Part shown: piece by piece, positions 11,706-24,279 of the stretch | Numbering within the stretch: position 1 is the stretch's first letter | Layout of the letters: every line of letters starts with the position of its first letter | The notes under the pieces: generated by a model | What the model was told of the DNA's origin: nothing | The model's database searches: none | What the model saw: the letters and a program-made list of their open reading frames with translations, nothing else | Made by a program: the position numbers and the translations under genes | Assembly: GCF_001625215.2 (NCBI RefSeq) | Contig: NC_030383.2 | Coordinates: 61,060,949 to 61,124,948 of the forward strand | Reading direction: 5' to 3' | DNA from: Daucus carota subsp. sativus | Taxonomy: Eukaryota; Streptophyta; Magnoliopsida; Apiales; Apiaceae | Length of the DNA stretch: 64,000 nt

Positions 11706-13750
11706 TCAGAAAGCTTCTTCGGGCTTCAGAAAGTTGTGATATTCCAGTTGAGTCATCTCGCCATTGGTTGCTGGATCAAACTTGCAGCGGTAGAAACTGC
11801 ATAAATTTGTATCAATTGTGAAAAGATTTTCAAGGGACATGGAGTACATAACTAAAAGAAGTTTGATTTTATCCATATATAATTGTAGATGTGAGAGCTC
11901 TCAGGGGTCGTTTGGTTCGACGAGTGGTATGGGGTTGGAATGAGGAATCGGGTTGAGCTGGTATGGGTTTGAGGTCCATATTTGATATCATGTGTTTGGT
12001 TGGTGTTGGAATCAATATATACAATTTTTTTGTAAAAAATAAGTTATTAATTTATATTAACTAAAAATATTAATAAAATTACTATTGTTATATATTTTTG
12101 CATTATAGATTTAATTTTGTATTAAACATTAATATTTCATTACTTAAACAGAGACAAAAAAATAAAAAATGAATGCATCTGATACCTACATCTCATACCC
12201 ACCTCCCCACTTGGGTATCAAAAACCCATACCTTGGGGGTTTAAGGTATGGGTTTGAGATTTTATTTTCTCCAACCAAACATCAAGTATGGGTTTGGAAT
12301 GGACAAAACGCATACCTGATTCCACATACCCATGAACCAAACGACCTGTCAGAGCACTATACAAATATGATGTGAGACCATCAAAGTGTGCTGTGTGCAT
12401 TATATATGCTCGTAGTTGTGAAGTCTCACCAAAGGAATAGCATTTTATTTTTTATTATTATTATTTATTTATTTGGAGGGGGGAGGGGGGGGGGGGCATA
12501 TTAACAAAAAAGTAGAGCAGTAGAAGATGATATTTTACCACAATGGAACGTAGGAACAATGTAACCAACTCACCTTCCATCCAAACCAAGAATGACAACC
12601 GTATTCTTTTGGTGACCAAATGCAACAATGTACTGAGAACCCTCAATCAATCGAAATTGAGCCACTGACCACTCTGAGTTGAAGTACTTGGGCAATACTC
12701 CTATAAAATTAAATAGTTCTTAGTCATTAACTTAATGGAGACACATGAAACAGCCATGTCCTTTCAAAATTTATTTTTCATTTTATACCATTGATGATGC
12801 GCTACAGATCTTAAAAAATTCTAGAAAATAACGGAACATGAGTTTGAATGATAACTTCAGAGAGTAATAAATGAGATGATAACAAGGCAAAAACTTCAAA
12901 ATGACAATTATCAACCAATGGCTTCATAATTTTATAAATCCGGGATGATTCGACCATATTTACAACTACTAACCTATACTAATTCTAATCCTCATAAAAC
13001 CCAAATTAACTTGATTTACAACTCCGAGTAAAATATAGCTATTTAAATATTTATTTCAGAATACTATGGAAAATAATATAATCAAACTAATAAACAAATT
13101 CAATTAATCTTGAATCTGAATAATCATACAAAATATATACTTATTTAATTGATTCCATGATCTTCCTAAATTGCAACTCAACATATGACATGACTTACAT
13201 AAGCAAGACAATTATATTTGGCATTTTGCCATTTTGGCTTGCATAATTGATTTTTTTATTGACTTCAAAACTTAACAAACCACCACTTATATAGCATAAA
13301 TGGTCTCCACAACTTCATTAGCATCATCGATGCACCCATTAACAGTAGCTACGAGAAAAACTATATAACACCAATAATGAAGTTGCATCCTATATAATCT
13401 TAGATCAGCATACAGAATGTGTGGACATCCAAATGTCCTCAGCAGGAGGAAAGTCAACTACACAGTGCAACATCATCACATGAAGCACTGTTGCATAGTC
13501 GATCTAAACATGTATATTAATCACTCTCATGCTGTGAATTTTATCCCAATTCTTCCACTAACTACTATAACGTCGTCAGTAGACCCGGCAAATTTTCACA
13601 CGACACGAATACACGACACGAAAACGACACGAAAATTTAGTGTTTGTGTTTGCATTTTGAGTACACGACACGAAATACATGACTGAGAAGTCGTGTCGGT
13701 TTTGTGTTTACCCTTCGGGTACACGACACGACACGAGGTACACGAAATAA

Positions 13751-13824
<74 letters not shown>

Positions 13825-16800
13825 TTCAGATTAAGAGTTGGTCGCAGACAAATTCAAAGTTTCCCAATTATCCTTTATTTTATGTAACTTTGCTTATGTT
13901 TAAGCCTGAATTTGGACAATATTTGTAAAATATTAATATTTCGTGTACTAATTCGTTACCAGTTTCGTGTATTTTTTCGTGTATATTTCGTGTTTTCGTG
14001 TTTTCATGTACTATTTCGTATCGTGTCGTTTTCGTGTACATGAAAAAATTCGTGTACTACAGTTCGTGTCGTTTTTACCTGTTTCTAAATCGTGTCGTGT
14101 TCGTGTTTACAATCGTGTACACGAATTGAATTCGTGTCGTGTTCGTGTATACCCACCAGATACACGAAACACGAAAGTACACGACACGTTTATACATGAC
14201 ACGAACGATTTGCCAGGTCTAGTCGTCAGTATACCAATTAACACCAAGCAAAGTTGGGCAGTTGAGAAAAGTGCTCAAGTCTTGTAGGCAACAACCATCC
14301 CTGAAGGGTAGGGGGTTAATTTATCCAAGTTGGCCAGAACTTGAATGGAACTCGTTTTTAAAATTGAGCTTGGATAAAAAAATTCGCTCCATAAGAAAGG
14401 CGAGTTGATCAGAGATCCATACAAAGGGAAATCAGTTTTAATCTTAAGATCATATTTGACACACTTGGGCTTGACAATCCATGTACGGAAGGAATCAAGT
14501 TAGGAACAGACAGCAATTTGAACTACTTCGTCAGCATTATGACAAACTTTCATTTAGCCGTCCATCCAATTATAAGAGCAAACCAAGGCATATTACTTTA
14601 GATATAAAACTGGATACTTGTCCCTTCCTGCTACATAGTACAATTTGCGGCCACCTGTCGTGGTGAAAGTGATGTGGAATGTAAACATATGGTGCGTAGA
14701 TGGAGTATAAGCTATGGGTAAACCAAGAAGTTAATATTAAGTTTTAGATTGATTTAATCCAAAAAAAAAATAAAAAAATTACTCCCTCCACCCCCTTTTA
14801 CATGTACATCTTGAGTAAATCATGCATCTTAAAAAAAATGTTAGTTGAGTTATTTATTTCCTTATATACTCCTAATAATTACAGTGAACTAGATTAAGTT
14901 GTGTGTGTGTGTATTAGTCAAATACTGGAAATAGTAGTCCAAAGGTATATCTTGGAAAAAATTTAAGAAGTTGTATCGAAAAGAGAAAAGGACAAGTGTT
15001 TTGGGACATTTTTTTTTCCTGATAAATACTTAAATAAATGTAGAAGGGGACAGAGGGAGTATCGGTCTCCCATGTGAAGCTTAATTCTCCAAGCTGTTTC
15101 CGGACTCTAAAAAAGTAGTTTTGTAGGCAGAAATTAAGGAAAGTCGTCGTGGGAAGTTATTTTTAGCTGAAAAAACTGCATTCAGGGTAACGAAAACTAA
15201 AGAAGCTCTGAGAACTGCGACTCAAGCTGAGACGAATTTTTAACCCAACTTGAGCTAACTTTTATTGATGAGGCAGGCTTAAAAATAGGGATGACAGTTT
15301 TACCCGACCCGATGGATACCCGACCCGTTCCGATCCGATTGGGTCTACCCGAACCCGATTTTTTTGGATTTGGATCCGGATCTGGATCTTATTTTTGGAC
15401 CCGAAAAAGTTTGGATCTGGATCTGGATCTCAGGTATCCCGACCCGAGACCCGACCCGAAACCCGATTTAAACCCAATCCGAACCCGAAACCCGATAAAA
15501 CCCGATACAAAATATTATACATGTATATACATACATACATACATACATATATGTTAAATGTAAAGTATATATATTGAAATATTATGAATTATTAGGTATG
15601 AATCTTAACATTTTACTTAATTTTATATTTGCAATATAAAATTTATATTTATTATATCAATATTTTATTTTTCTCAATTATTGTGCATTAAAAAATCTAA
15701 ATACAATAAAAATAATAAAATATAAATGATAAGTTGAATGATTGTATACAATTGAGTTAACATGTTTCACGTGTTTATTGTAATAAATGAAGCCTGTAAT
15801 TCCCTTTTTTATATTTCTAAAGTTAAAAAAAAATCCATAATCACATTTTTTATAGATTTATAATTTTTAATTTTTAATTTGTATTTAATTTTATTTATTA
15901 AAATACCCGAATTAGACCCGAACCCGAACCGAAATCCGAAAAAACCCGACGGATTGGGTCTGGATCTTCATTTTTCAGACCCGAACCCGAACCCGAACCG
16001 ACCCGAAATATAATGGACCGGGTCTGGATCTCAAGAAACCCGACCCGATCCGACCCGTTGCCATCCCTACTTAAAAACCTGTACATGCCAAGACAGTGTT
16101 GAATGTTAATGTCAACTTGCGACGGGCCCAACAATACTCAAGTTTCTTTTCAGTTTCACAAAAGGTCGAGGCAAAACTCAGCCAGCTACTTGATCAGTGT
16201 CTAGTCTAGTAATTTATTTAAAGTTAGCTGGTCCAAAAATATTCACTATATCTACTTTCAAACCTAACTCAAACATTGTTCAACACTATTGCTTATCTTA
16301 AACTATTATTTCTGTAAAACAAGTATATTTCTACTGTTCACAATTAACAAAATATATACAAAATCAAGCCAAGTTCAAAGCAATCCGAGTTCCAGGGAAA
16401 GCACAAGAACTTAACAAACTCAAAACTTATTCAAGCATGGATCACTTACAAGTATGAGCCCAGAGAGTATGCATGAGAAAAACTCAAGTCAAACTGTGAG
16501 TGGGCTAGCTCATATTACAGGCCCCACTGATATCTTAAAAAAATGTCACATTTATAATGTCATTTTCTTCATTCTCACATAACAACCAACATCTTTACTC
16601 CCACCAACATAGTCTATTGTTATTTGTATATTTCTAATTTCTTTCTATTCATTCCATCCATTTCAAAATAAAGCACTAGGACTTTAGACAGATGCTAAAA
16701 TGTGAAACAATCATCTGACATGTTCTACTTAATAAATCTGTAAGCCAATACTAACACATGCCCTATACTTAACATTAATATTCGTACTGTGAGTTGTCGA

Positions 16801-19073
16801 AAGTGTCTTTAAACTTTTAACTTATTACCCAATTCCCTATTAAAAACTAAAAAACCTCCAAATGTAACAATTATACAACTTCCTTTTAACTAAGTAAATA
16901 GATAGTCATGGTACATAAACTGGCGAAGGAACTTTTGGAGAACTAATCAGGCACCCCTTTTCCCTCCTTAACTCGCTTATTTTAATTGTCTGTATTAAAT
17001 ATACTTAGTCCTACAGTGAAATAATCATTGTGTATTTTAGTATATCAGTCATGTACATTAGCTTTATGAGAGTGGTACGTTAACATATAAGTACAGATAT
17101 ACAATCAACAGACTTATCCTTTCAACTGGGTCTGACGTCTCTTATTTTTTAAACATTTTAATAATAGCATGGATTCACTGATGAGCAAAAATAATGTGAT
17201 CAGTGCTACGGAAGGATATTATGGTGATCTAATAGACCATGATTTATAAGAATTAATTCAAGCAATATGAAAAAATGGCAAGCTGCAGCTAAGAATGGAA
17301 TTACTAAAAGATAAAATAAAAGCAGAATAAAGGCAGGGCACACCAAAGTTTAAGAAGACGCCAAACCTTTGATGAAAGATAAAGGCGAGCCAGGCGAAGT
17401 AACGGCAAGTTTGGGATTAATATTGTTGTCCAGGTTATCAGTCCCTTCATTAACTGAATTGGTTTTCAGGCTGAAAACGTGTACAGTACCCTTGTCACTT
17501 GACACTGCCAACCATTGTGCCGTTGAGGAGAATGCCAAACTATATATCTCTGCTCTATCTACTCCCCTTCTTACCTATTGTTAATAAACCACTCAATAAG
17601 TGTGCATACAAATTTTATGTACAACATCAAGTAAAACTACATGTGATCAGTAAGCTTTCTTTAGATAAATAAAAAATGCATTTCAACTATTAAAGGAAAG
17701 TGAACTTATGAAAGTCCAATAATACGCGTAAACTGACTAAAATTACTCTCCTCCAACATATATAGTAATAACATCCCTATGCCTCAGAAAGTGAAAAAAG
17801 ACAGCTAGATTATTATGCAAGCATGTGGATGTTAGCAGCTCACTACATCCTGTTTTAGAAAATATATAGAAGCTACAAGAATTATGATTAAGAATAACCC
17901 ATATAATTTTCTACGGGGTAACTCTGTAGATCAGAAAAGCCCCAATTTTATACAGCCATTGAAAAAATTGTAATAAAAAATATTCTCCCATGGCTTATTG
18001 CTTTCTATCAAAACTTGCATTCTTAAATTTTTCATTCAATGCTTTTATATAAGTAGATAAACTATGTACACTTGAATCAGTCATCTCATTTGTTGGCAAA
18101 AAAATATATCTACAAGGAGCTTTAATCCTTGTGAACTTTTTACAGGATCAGTATCCTAAAGTCTCTGCAACTAGCAAAATAGCAGTTCGTGTTTATACAA
18201 TTCAATCCATACTACTAAACATATAAGTTCCAGGTCCTACATAAACTAGCCTAATAACCACAATGCCAAGAAAATTACCTCTTGCAACAAAGTCCCGTCA
18301 TAAGTGTTGAAAATTCTAACCAACGTCCCCTTCGTACTCGCAGTAGCAAGCAACGTCCCATCCTGTGAAAGCTTCAAACAGGCAATCCTCGAATCATGCG
18401 CCATCACAAACTTAGTCCTCTTCGTCAAATAATGCTCAACTCTCACCTCCCCTTTCCTCAACCCGAAACAAACCATCACAAACGAACCACTCCCCTGCGA
18501 GACCTCACACAACCCCTTCGGATTCTCAAACGTCTCAATCTGATGCAACAGCTTCAAATCCGCGAAATTATACACCAACACCTTCTTCTCAAGCACCACC
18601 ACTATACTATCTCTCCGAAGCCTCACTCCGCGCACTTCAGACCTAAATGTTAATTCTCCGATACACCGGCTCTGGTGATCGTCCCAAATCATGACCTTGT
18701 TGATTGGATACTGAGGATCAGCTCCCCCGCCAACGAGCGCCAGTATGTTACACCTAAACAGCATCTCCACGATGCCGATACCGCCTCCGGTATCAAAATC
18801 TCTTCGAAAAAGCTCTCGAAATGGATCGCAGTTGTAGATACGAAAGCCACGGTCCGTGCCGCTGGAGAAACAGCCGTAATCTTGATTGAACGTGACGTGG
18901 AGGAGATTCGGGGGAGAGAGATTGTCGGAATTGGTGGAATTAGGGTTTGGAATGTCGAGGACGTCGCTTGGGGGAGTCTGTGGAGTGGAATTAGGGTTAG
19001 GGTTTGAAATTGGGGGAGATTCGATGCCGTCGGGTTGGGGGGTGGGCCAGGGGGATGGGGAGAGAGTAGTCAT
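11706..19073 (-). CDS. ATG18A: ATG18a-like PROPPIN, autophagy PI3P-binding WD40 protein
   Basis: Four exons on the minus strand: 19073-18279, 17574-17367, 12700-12574 and 11796-11706, GT-AG introns, total 406 residues. After a Pro/Ser/Asn-rich head, the seven-bladed propeller shows [78 protein letters not shown] and [16 protein letters not shown]. The phosphoinositide-binding (F/L)RRG loop appears as VRRG at 266-269, right at the exon 1/2 junction. The C-terminal [14 protein letters not shown] is typical of plant ATG18a. The protein binds PI3P on autophagic membranes with ATG2 (family knowledge). Intron 2 is 4,666 bp and holds two hAT-type elements and a Stowaway; intron 3 (777 bp) holds another hAT-like MITE. 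Confidence 0.95.
11902..12350. mobile_element. hAT-like MITE in ATG18a intron 3
   Basis: The ends CAGGGGTCGTTTGGTT and, on the other strand, GACAGGTCGTTTGGTT are near-identical over the last 12 bases. They are flanked by AGAGCTCT (11894-11901) and AGAGCACT (12351-12358), an 8-bp duplication with one mismatch, as expected for hAT. The interior is rich in 'TATGGGTTTG' and its complement. No coding capacity; 449 bp. Confidence 0.75.
12475..12496. repeat. G-rich run in ATG18a intron 3
   Basis: The run reads GG-A-G6-A-G12 on the plus strand. It lies on the non-transcribed side for ATG18a, so the intron RNA carries the C-rich complement. Confidence 0.85.
13580..14221. mobile_element. hAT non-autonomous element, CACGACACG type
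   Basis: The left end TAGACCCGGCAAA and the right end TTTGCCAGGTCTA are inverted repeats. The flanks GTCGTCAG (13572-13579) and GTCGTCAG (14222-14229) are a perfect 8-bp duplication, diagnostic of hAT. Inside each end lie degenerate arrays of CACGACACGAA, in opposite orientation on the two sides, with an (AT)n tract of about 64 bp in the middle. Apparent open frames here are by-products of the repeats. 642 bp, in ATG18a intron 2. Confidence 0.93.
13754..13818. repeat. (AT)n microsatellite
   Basis: About 32 uninterrupted AT units inside the CACGACACG-type hAT element, in ATG18a intron 2. Confidence 0.95.
14782..15059. mobile_element. Stowaway MITE
   Basis: The ends are CTCCCTCCACCCCCTTTTAC and, on the other strand, CTCCCTCTGTCCCCTTCTAC. 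TA target duplications sit at 14780-14781 and 15060-15061. 278 bp, no coding capacity, in ATG18a intron 2. Tc1/mariner family of non-autonomous elements. Confidence 0.92.
15286..16069. mobile_element. hAT non-autonomous element, ACCCGACCCG type
   Basis: The left end TAGGGATGACA and the right end (other strand) TAGGGATGGCA are inverted repeats. The flanks are a perfect 8-bp duplication CTTAAAAA (15278-15285 and 16070-16077). Arrays of ACCCGACCCG and GGATCTGGATCT units run inward from both ends in opposite orientation around an AT-rich core. 784 bp, in ATG18a intron 2. The Gly-Ser and Asp-Pro rich open frames here are repeat artefacts. Confidence 0.94.
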
Positions 19074-19250
19074 GGAGAGAGATTGGGAGAAATTAGGGAG
19101 AGATTGATCGAGAGAGATAGAATGAAGAAGAGGAAGAAGATGAGTGTCTTGTTGGGGTGTTTTTGTGACAGTTTTGCCCTTGGGGACTGAGTATGGTAGG
19201 TGATGTTATTGTCCTTATCTAGAAGGTTACTTCATTCAAAACTAACCACA

Positions 19251-19658
19251 TAGGGCTGTAATTCGAGCCGAGCCGGGCGAGTTTCGAGCCGAGCCTAATT
19301 CGAGCCAACTTTAATCGAGCTGAGCCGAGCCGGCTCGATTAACTAATCGAGCCTAAATCTTTGCCCGAACTCGACTCGGTTAATTTCACGAGTCGAGTCG
19401 AGCCGGCTCGTTTAGCTAAACGAGCCGGTTTTAACGAGCCGAGCGAGCCAGCTCGTATAATTTTACACTTAATCGAGCCCAAACCTCTACCCGAACTCGG
19501 CTCGTTTAATTTCACGAGTCGAGCCGGCTCGTTTAATTAAACGAGCCGAAACTTTTACCCGAACTCGACTCGTTTAACGAGTCGAGCCGAGCCGAGCCCA
19601 CTTAAACGAGTTCGAGCCGGGCGAGCTCGCGAGCCGCCCGACTCGAATTACAGCCCTA
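19251..19658. mobile_element. hAT non-autonomous element, CGAGCCGAGC type
   Basis: The ends TAGGGCTGTAATTCGAG match on both strands. The perfect 8-bp duplication is TAACCACA (19243-19250 and 19659-19666). The interior is almost wholly made of CGAGCCGAGC and its complement, with GGCTCG/CGAGCC palindromes. 408 bp. It lies 178 bp upstream of the ATG18a start codon, so it is within or next to that core promoter. Confidence 0.94.
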
Positions 19659-19711
19659 TAACCACATCAAAGATTCTCATGGTTTGAGTTCTGGATTTAT
19701 CCTTTTCCTAA

Positions 19712-20077
19712 GACCATCTCCAACGGTACTCCTAAATCATTTCTTAAAAAATAATATAAAATGTGACTCTTAGTAAGTTAATACATCGGAAAACGTGAGA
19801 ACTCCAATGCTACTCTTTATAGTTAGCTCCTAACTCACATTTTATATTTATTTTATATAAATGGGAGAAAAAAGTTAACTAAAAGAGAGAGAAGATTGGA
19901 ATGAAAATAATATTATATTGACTTAAGAGCTACTTAGATCTCTTTAAAAAAAAGGAGAGAGAGAGTAGGCTCCTAAATTTTTAAAGAGTATCTAGGAGCC
20001 CATTGGAGCACTAGATTTTGATTTGCTCCTAAAATTTGGACTTAGGAGTTTGTTTAGAGAGTCCATTGGAGTTGCTC
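19712..20077. mobile_element. Tourist-like (PIF/Harbinger) MITE
   Basis: The ends are GACCATCTCCAACGG and, on the other strand, GAGCAACTCCAATGG. TAA sits on both flanks (19709-19711 and 20078-20080), the usual 3-bp Harbinger duplication. 366 bp without coding capacity. Confidence 0.75.
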
Positions 20078-20433
20078 TAACCTTTGGACAGAATGGATGT
20101 AGAATATAATGAATTTTATATTCTAAAATAATGTTGATCAAAGGAAGTGTACATAATTTTCATTCATTCAATGATTCTGATCTTATTATTTTAACGATAA
20201 CTCTAACACAACAAGTACTTTTTTCTTTGAACTTTTTTTTAAAAAAAAATAAGTAACTTGCTAAATGCAAAATATATGTCCCATACTTCACTCTTTTTAA
20301 AATAACAAAATTATGTGGTTAAAAAAACTAAAAAAAATAATGAAGTTAAAATTTAATAAAGAATATAAGTTTATCAAATATAAATATATATTATCTTTAA
20401 CAAGAACCTTGTCTCACTCAAGAATATTATATA

Positions 20434-20710
20434 CTTCCTCCTTTCCATTTTAATAGTCCACTTTGCACAAATCACACATATTAAGAAATAATAATTATGA
20501 TAGTTGTTATCATGGTCATGCATTGGTTATACAAAAACACTGCTAAGTTTTTATTCATTTTGTTAAAACTCAACATAATTTACATTATAAATCATTAAAT
20601 TTGTGTAGGCTAATAAATGTTAGCATTGAAATTTGTATAAACTGGTATTGGACAAAGAAGAAGAACAATAATTTGGAAAAAAATTTCTTAACAAAATGGG
20701 AAGGAGGGAG
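20434..20710. mobile_element. Stowaway-like MITE
   Basis: The ends are CTTCCTCCTTTCCATTTT and, on the other strand, CTCCCTCCTTCCCATTTT. The left flank is TA; the right flank is TG, presumably a mutated TA. Its 277 bp is nearly the same length as the Stowaway at 14782-15059. Confidence 0.8.
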
Positions 20711-21315
20711 TGTTGTTGTAATATAATATTAAAGTATTTTATAATTTTATCAAGGTGATTTTTTTAAAATCACAAATCAACTAACATATGATGAGGTCCA
20801 ATATTCAAATCGCAACTTGGTCGAATATTGAAACTGCAACCGCATCACATTATCATAAAAATGACGTAAATTATACCACTTTTTTGTGGTGCAATTTATG
20901 CGGTTTAAAAGTAAGTATTTTAATTGAGATTATGAATTAAATTTAAATATATGATAATTACAATATTTTAAGTATGATCTATATTACATTTATAACTTTG
21001 AAATTTTTACAGTTACTACAAAAGATATAAACAAAAATTTAAATATAATAACAATGACCACTAAGAGACGCATATTCAAAATTAGTTATGATAAAGAAAT
21101 GCCATATCTATTTTCCTAAAAATCCCAAAAAAAAATTATGTCCTTGAAATATCTGTATATATTATTTGATGGGCTTTCCATCGGCCTTCACTTGCCGAAA
21201 GTCTCACTATTTTCTTCTTTTATTTCTCTTAATTCAATATTTTTCAAGTTTATCTAGACTTTGTTTAATCTCTCTTTGCAAGAGTTTTTTTTTTATGTTG
21301 TTATAATGACCGAGA

Positions 21316-22741
21316 TTTAGGGCTGCAAAATGATCCGGGTGATATCAGATACCCTCTACTCAAGTATCAGATCACATTATTATAAGGTTGTCTATATTTG
21401 AGTCCAGAATCATATTATTCGGATATAAACCGGTCCATGACATTTGGGGTCTGTATCTAGACCGAATATGAACTAGTATCGTAATTTTTATTTCATAACC
21501 CAGTAACTTATGATCCACCGAACATGATCGCTAAAATTAAATATTGTTTTTCTTTCTATCATTCAAATAATAATTATTTAGTCTAAATAAACATAATACT
21601 GTAATAATATAATAATTGTAAATTAAAACTTATAATTATATGTATGTATATATAATTTATTTAATATATATAAAGATGATATGCATTAACACGGTTAGTA
21701 ATTGTATTTTATGAAGATTTAAACATTATATAATATTAAATTTTGGGAATTTAGCATGTATACTACTTTTTGACATATTTATTGCAAAAATATTATTCAC
21801 TTTAAATCATTGCATATATACTGTTTTGTTTGAAAAAACATTCAGACATTTGCATTTATACGTTACTTAGACTTGGTGATCAGAAGCAACACCCTCTTAT
21901 GACCTCACCTCGACTTGAAAATCGTTCGGCCCAAACTCCACTTCGACTTCTGATCCTTTTATTTCTGCAAGCAGGGAGGCGACGGCAAAGTCATCTCCTG
22001 CATTCACCCTCTCTCCATCAAATCACCTCTTTATCATCAATTCATACGCAGATCCATGCGATTCGACGACGATCAGGGAAAAGTCGGAGTTGATGGTGGA
22101 GCTCCGAGCGATTGAGGCCGATGCGACGTTGACGGAGAAGCAAAAGGCCGAGGAGACGAGCTTTTGAAAGGTTAAATCATTTTTAACTGTTTTTAATTGG
22201 TTGTTTTTAGTTCATTTCATGATTGATTTTTAATTGATTTGGATGTTACTTTTGTAATATTAGTATTGTCCCCGCATGGGGTATTCATTTTCACCATTTA
22301 CAACTTATTATGCAAATAACTATAATTTTTAACAGTTTTTTTCAAAGTTACATATGTGGTTGTTAGTAGTTGCAGATATGGTTGCAAATGCAACCTCCGT
22401 ATTTTTGCAAATATTTTTTGAGAGATAATATTTTTGCAATTTCTTTCAAAAACTGACAGTATTTTTGCAAAATTTCTTTTAGACTTGGGTATTTATGAAA
22501 CAAGGCCCTAAATTTTTTTAAAATGATGATTATTTATTTGCAAATGTAATGAGTTGAAAATATAATCTATATATGAGTTCGAATCGAATATGAAACATGG
22601 ATCATATCTGTGTATTCGGGTAGGATCATATTATGAAAAACAATGTGAGACATAATCTAAACGGATATATGAGTGCTCATATATGCTACCATATTTTATT
22701 CAGGTATATTTTTTCGCCAAATTTGGATCATTCCCATAATG
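21316..22741. mobile_element. Degraded hAT-like element with an exon-like insert
   Basis: The left side begins TTAGGGCTGCAAAATGATCC, a usual hAT-type end. Read on the other strand, the right side gives GGGAATGATCCAAATTTGG, sharing AATGATCC but lacking part of the terminus. Both sides hold repeats such as GGATAT and ATCATAT. No target duplication could be found, so boundaries are approximate. The middle (about 21900-22165) is much richer in G and C. Confidence 0.4.
21900..22165 (+). pseudogene. Exon-like GC-rich fragment, possibly captured
   Basis: This segment is far richer in GC than its surroundings. It contains a frame with the charged helical stretch LRAIEADATLTEKQKAEE near 22101-22154. 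A GAAAG|GTTAAAT junction at about 22168 looks like a splice donor. No start-to-stop gene of useful size is present, and I do not recognise the product. Capture of a host exon by the surrounding element is an inference. Confidence 0.3.
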
Positions 22742-23712
22742 GATATAAGACATTTATCATATTTTCGAGTTAGATATAAGCTGGGACAACAGATAGTCCG
22801 GATCTACCAGGATTATAAATTTGCGAGATTTTCATGATGCTGGTTAAGTGACAGAGATTTTTATGGTGATGTAATTACGGTCGAGTGCTCCATTAACTAT
22901 TTTTGTTAGTTTCGAAATGTAAAGGATTGAATAGGACACTAAAAAAAGAAAGCGCAAAGAAATGGTTAGGATAAAGAAAGTATTTGAGTAAATTTAAAGG
23001 TCATGGTTTAAAATTTAAACTGTTATTTAATTTTGAATCAGAAAAATAATTGGCAGCAATTTTTAGATAATTTATTCTATTTAAATCTTTTTAAAATTTA
23101 GATATTTCTTTTTGTCAGCTAAAAAATATTAAAATTGAAACTTCTAAAAATAGAATAAGCCTTTATATTATATTATTATAATTAATATTAAATTAATAAA
23201 TTATTTAAATTTATGCTTGTTAGACTAAATCACTTTTATTTATGAATTTATTTTAAACCCGTTTTGCTCTCACAATATACACAAAAAAATGACATCATAT
23301 TTGTGGGCCTAGTCAGCACAAATGGGCCTCCACTAAAAAAAGTTCTCCTAAAAAATAATGCTGGTGGACCATACAACATGTAGCTTGCACGACACAACCC
23401 GCAACCCAAAACATCAAAATATTTATATTTATATTTTCCCTAAAAAGAACAAAACATTCAATTTAGCGCACACATTTTAATTATTAACCCACTCAAATTT
23501 GTTTCCTATTATTCAATTACTCCTTCCCCTCGTTTCCATGCCTTTTTAATAACTTAAAACTTATTTTAAGATTTTATACAATATAATTATATTATTTATG
23601 ATAAAAAAATTTGGTTTTGAATAAGATCTAAAAATAAATTTATATTAAAATATTTATTATAATTTTATTTCATAAGAATTATAGAATTATAGAAATTCCC
23701 TCTAAAACAAAA

Positions 23713-23884
23713 TCCCGCGCAAAAATTAAATTAAGTTTTCATTTCTCTCCGTTTTCCCATAAATAACAAGCCCAGTTTCCGAGATATATACACACAAGCC
23801 CTCTGTATGTATACACTGTAATCCCGCCTATACTTACAAGCTCCCTGTATCTATAATCTCAATTAGGGCATTTCAGAGCTGAAT
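23713..23884 (+). promoter_or_regulatory. WEE1 promoter and leader
   Basis: TCCCGCGC at 23713-23720 and ATCCCGCC near 23821 resemble E2F sites with one mismatch. A GATATATACAC TATA-like box lies near 23782-23792, about 95 bp before the ATG. E2F control would suit a cell-cycle gene, but this is inference only. Confidence 0.35.
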
Positions 23885-24247
23885 ATGCCGAGAAAATCGT
23901 TGAAACGCACCAAAACAAATACGAATGTGAAGAAAGAGGCGAAGAAGACGAAATCAGGGGAGAATAAGGGCTCATTGGCGGCGCATTTGTCGATGCAATT
24001 GGGGCAGGTGTCGTTGATGGTGCGGAATCAGCAGTCGCCGGCGTTTGGTTTGGCGAATAGTTCGCGGTTTCAGGCGATGATTGATGAGGAGGCGGAGGGA
24101 GGGGAGAGGGGAGGGGTGGAGGTGGAGGCGATTGGGTTTGGGTTTGGGGTTGAGGGGAGGGATGAGAAGGAGTTTATACTGAGTCAGGATTTTTTCTGGT
24201 ATGGTTTGGGTTAAAGTTTTGATTTTGTAATGTTTAGCTGGTTTAGT

Positions 24248-24279
<32 letters not shown>

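Larger units (their letters stand above)
19074..23884. other. Divergent intergenic region between ATG18a-like and WEE1 genes
   Basis: Carries the promoters of both genes plus a cluster of elements: hAT (19251-19658), Tourist-like (19712-20077), Stowaway (20434-20710) and a degraded hAT-like segment (about 21316-22741) with an exon-like GC-rich insert. The rest is AT-rich with no visible gene. Confidence 0.6.

Noticed and set aside
13967-14287. 106-codon plus-strand open frame
   Set aside because: Mostly made of the CACGACACG arrays of the hAT element at 13580-14221; no protein pattern.
15291-15577. Gly/Ser/Asp/Pro-rich open frames
   Set aside because: Translations of the ACCCGACCCG and GGATCT repeats in the hAT element at 15286-16069.
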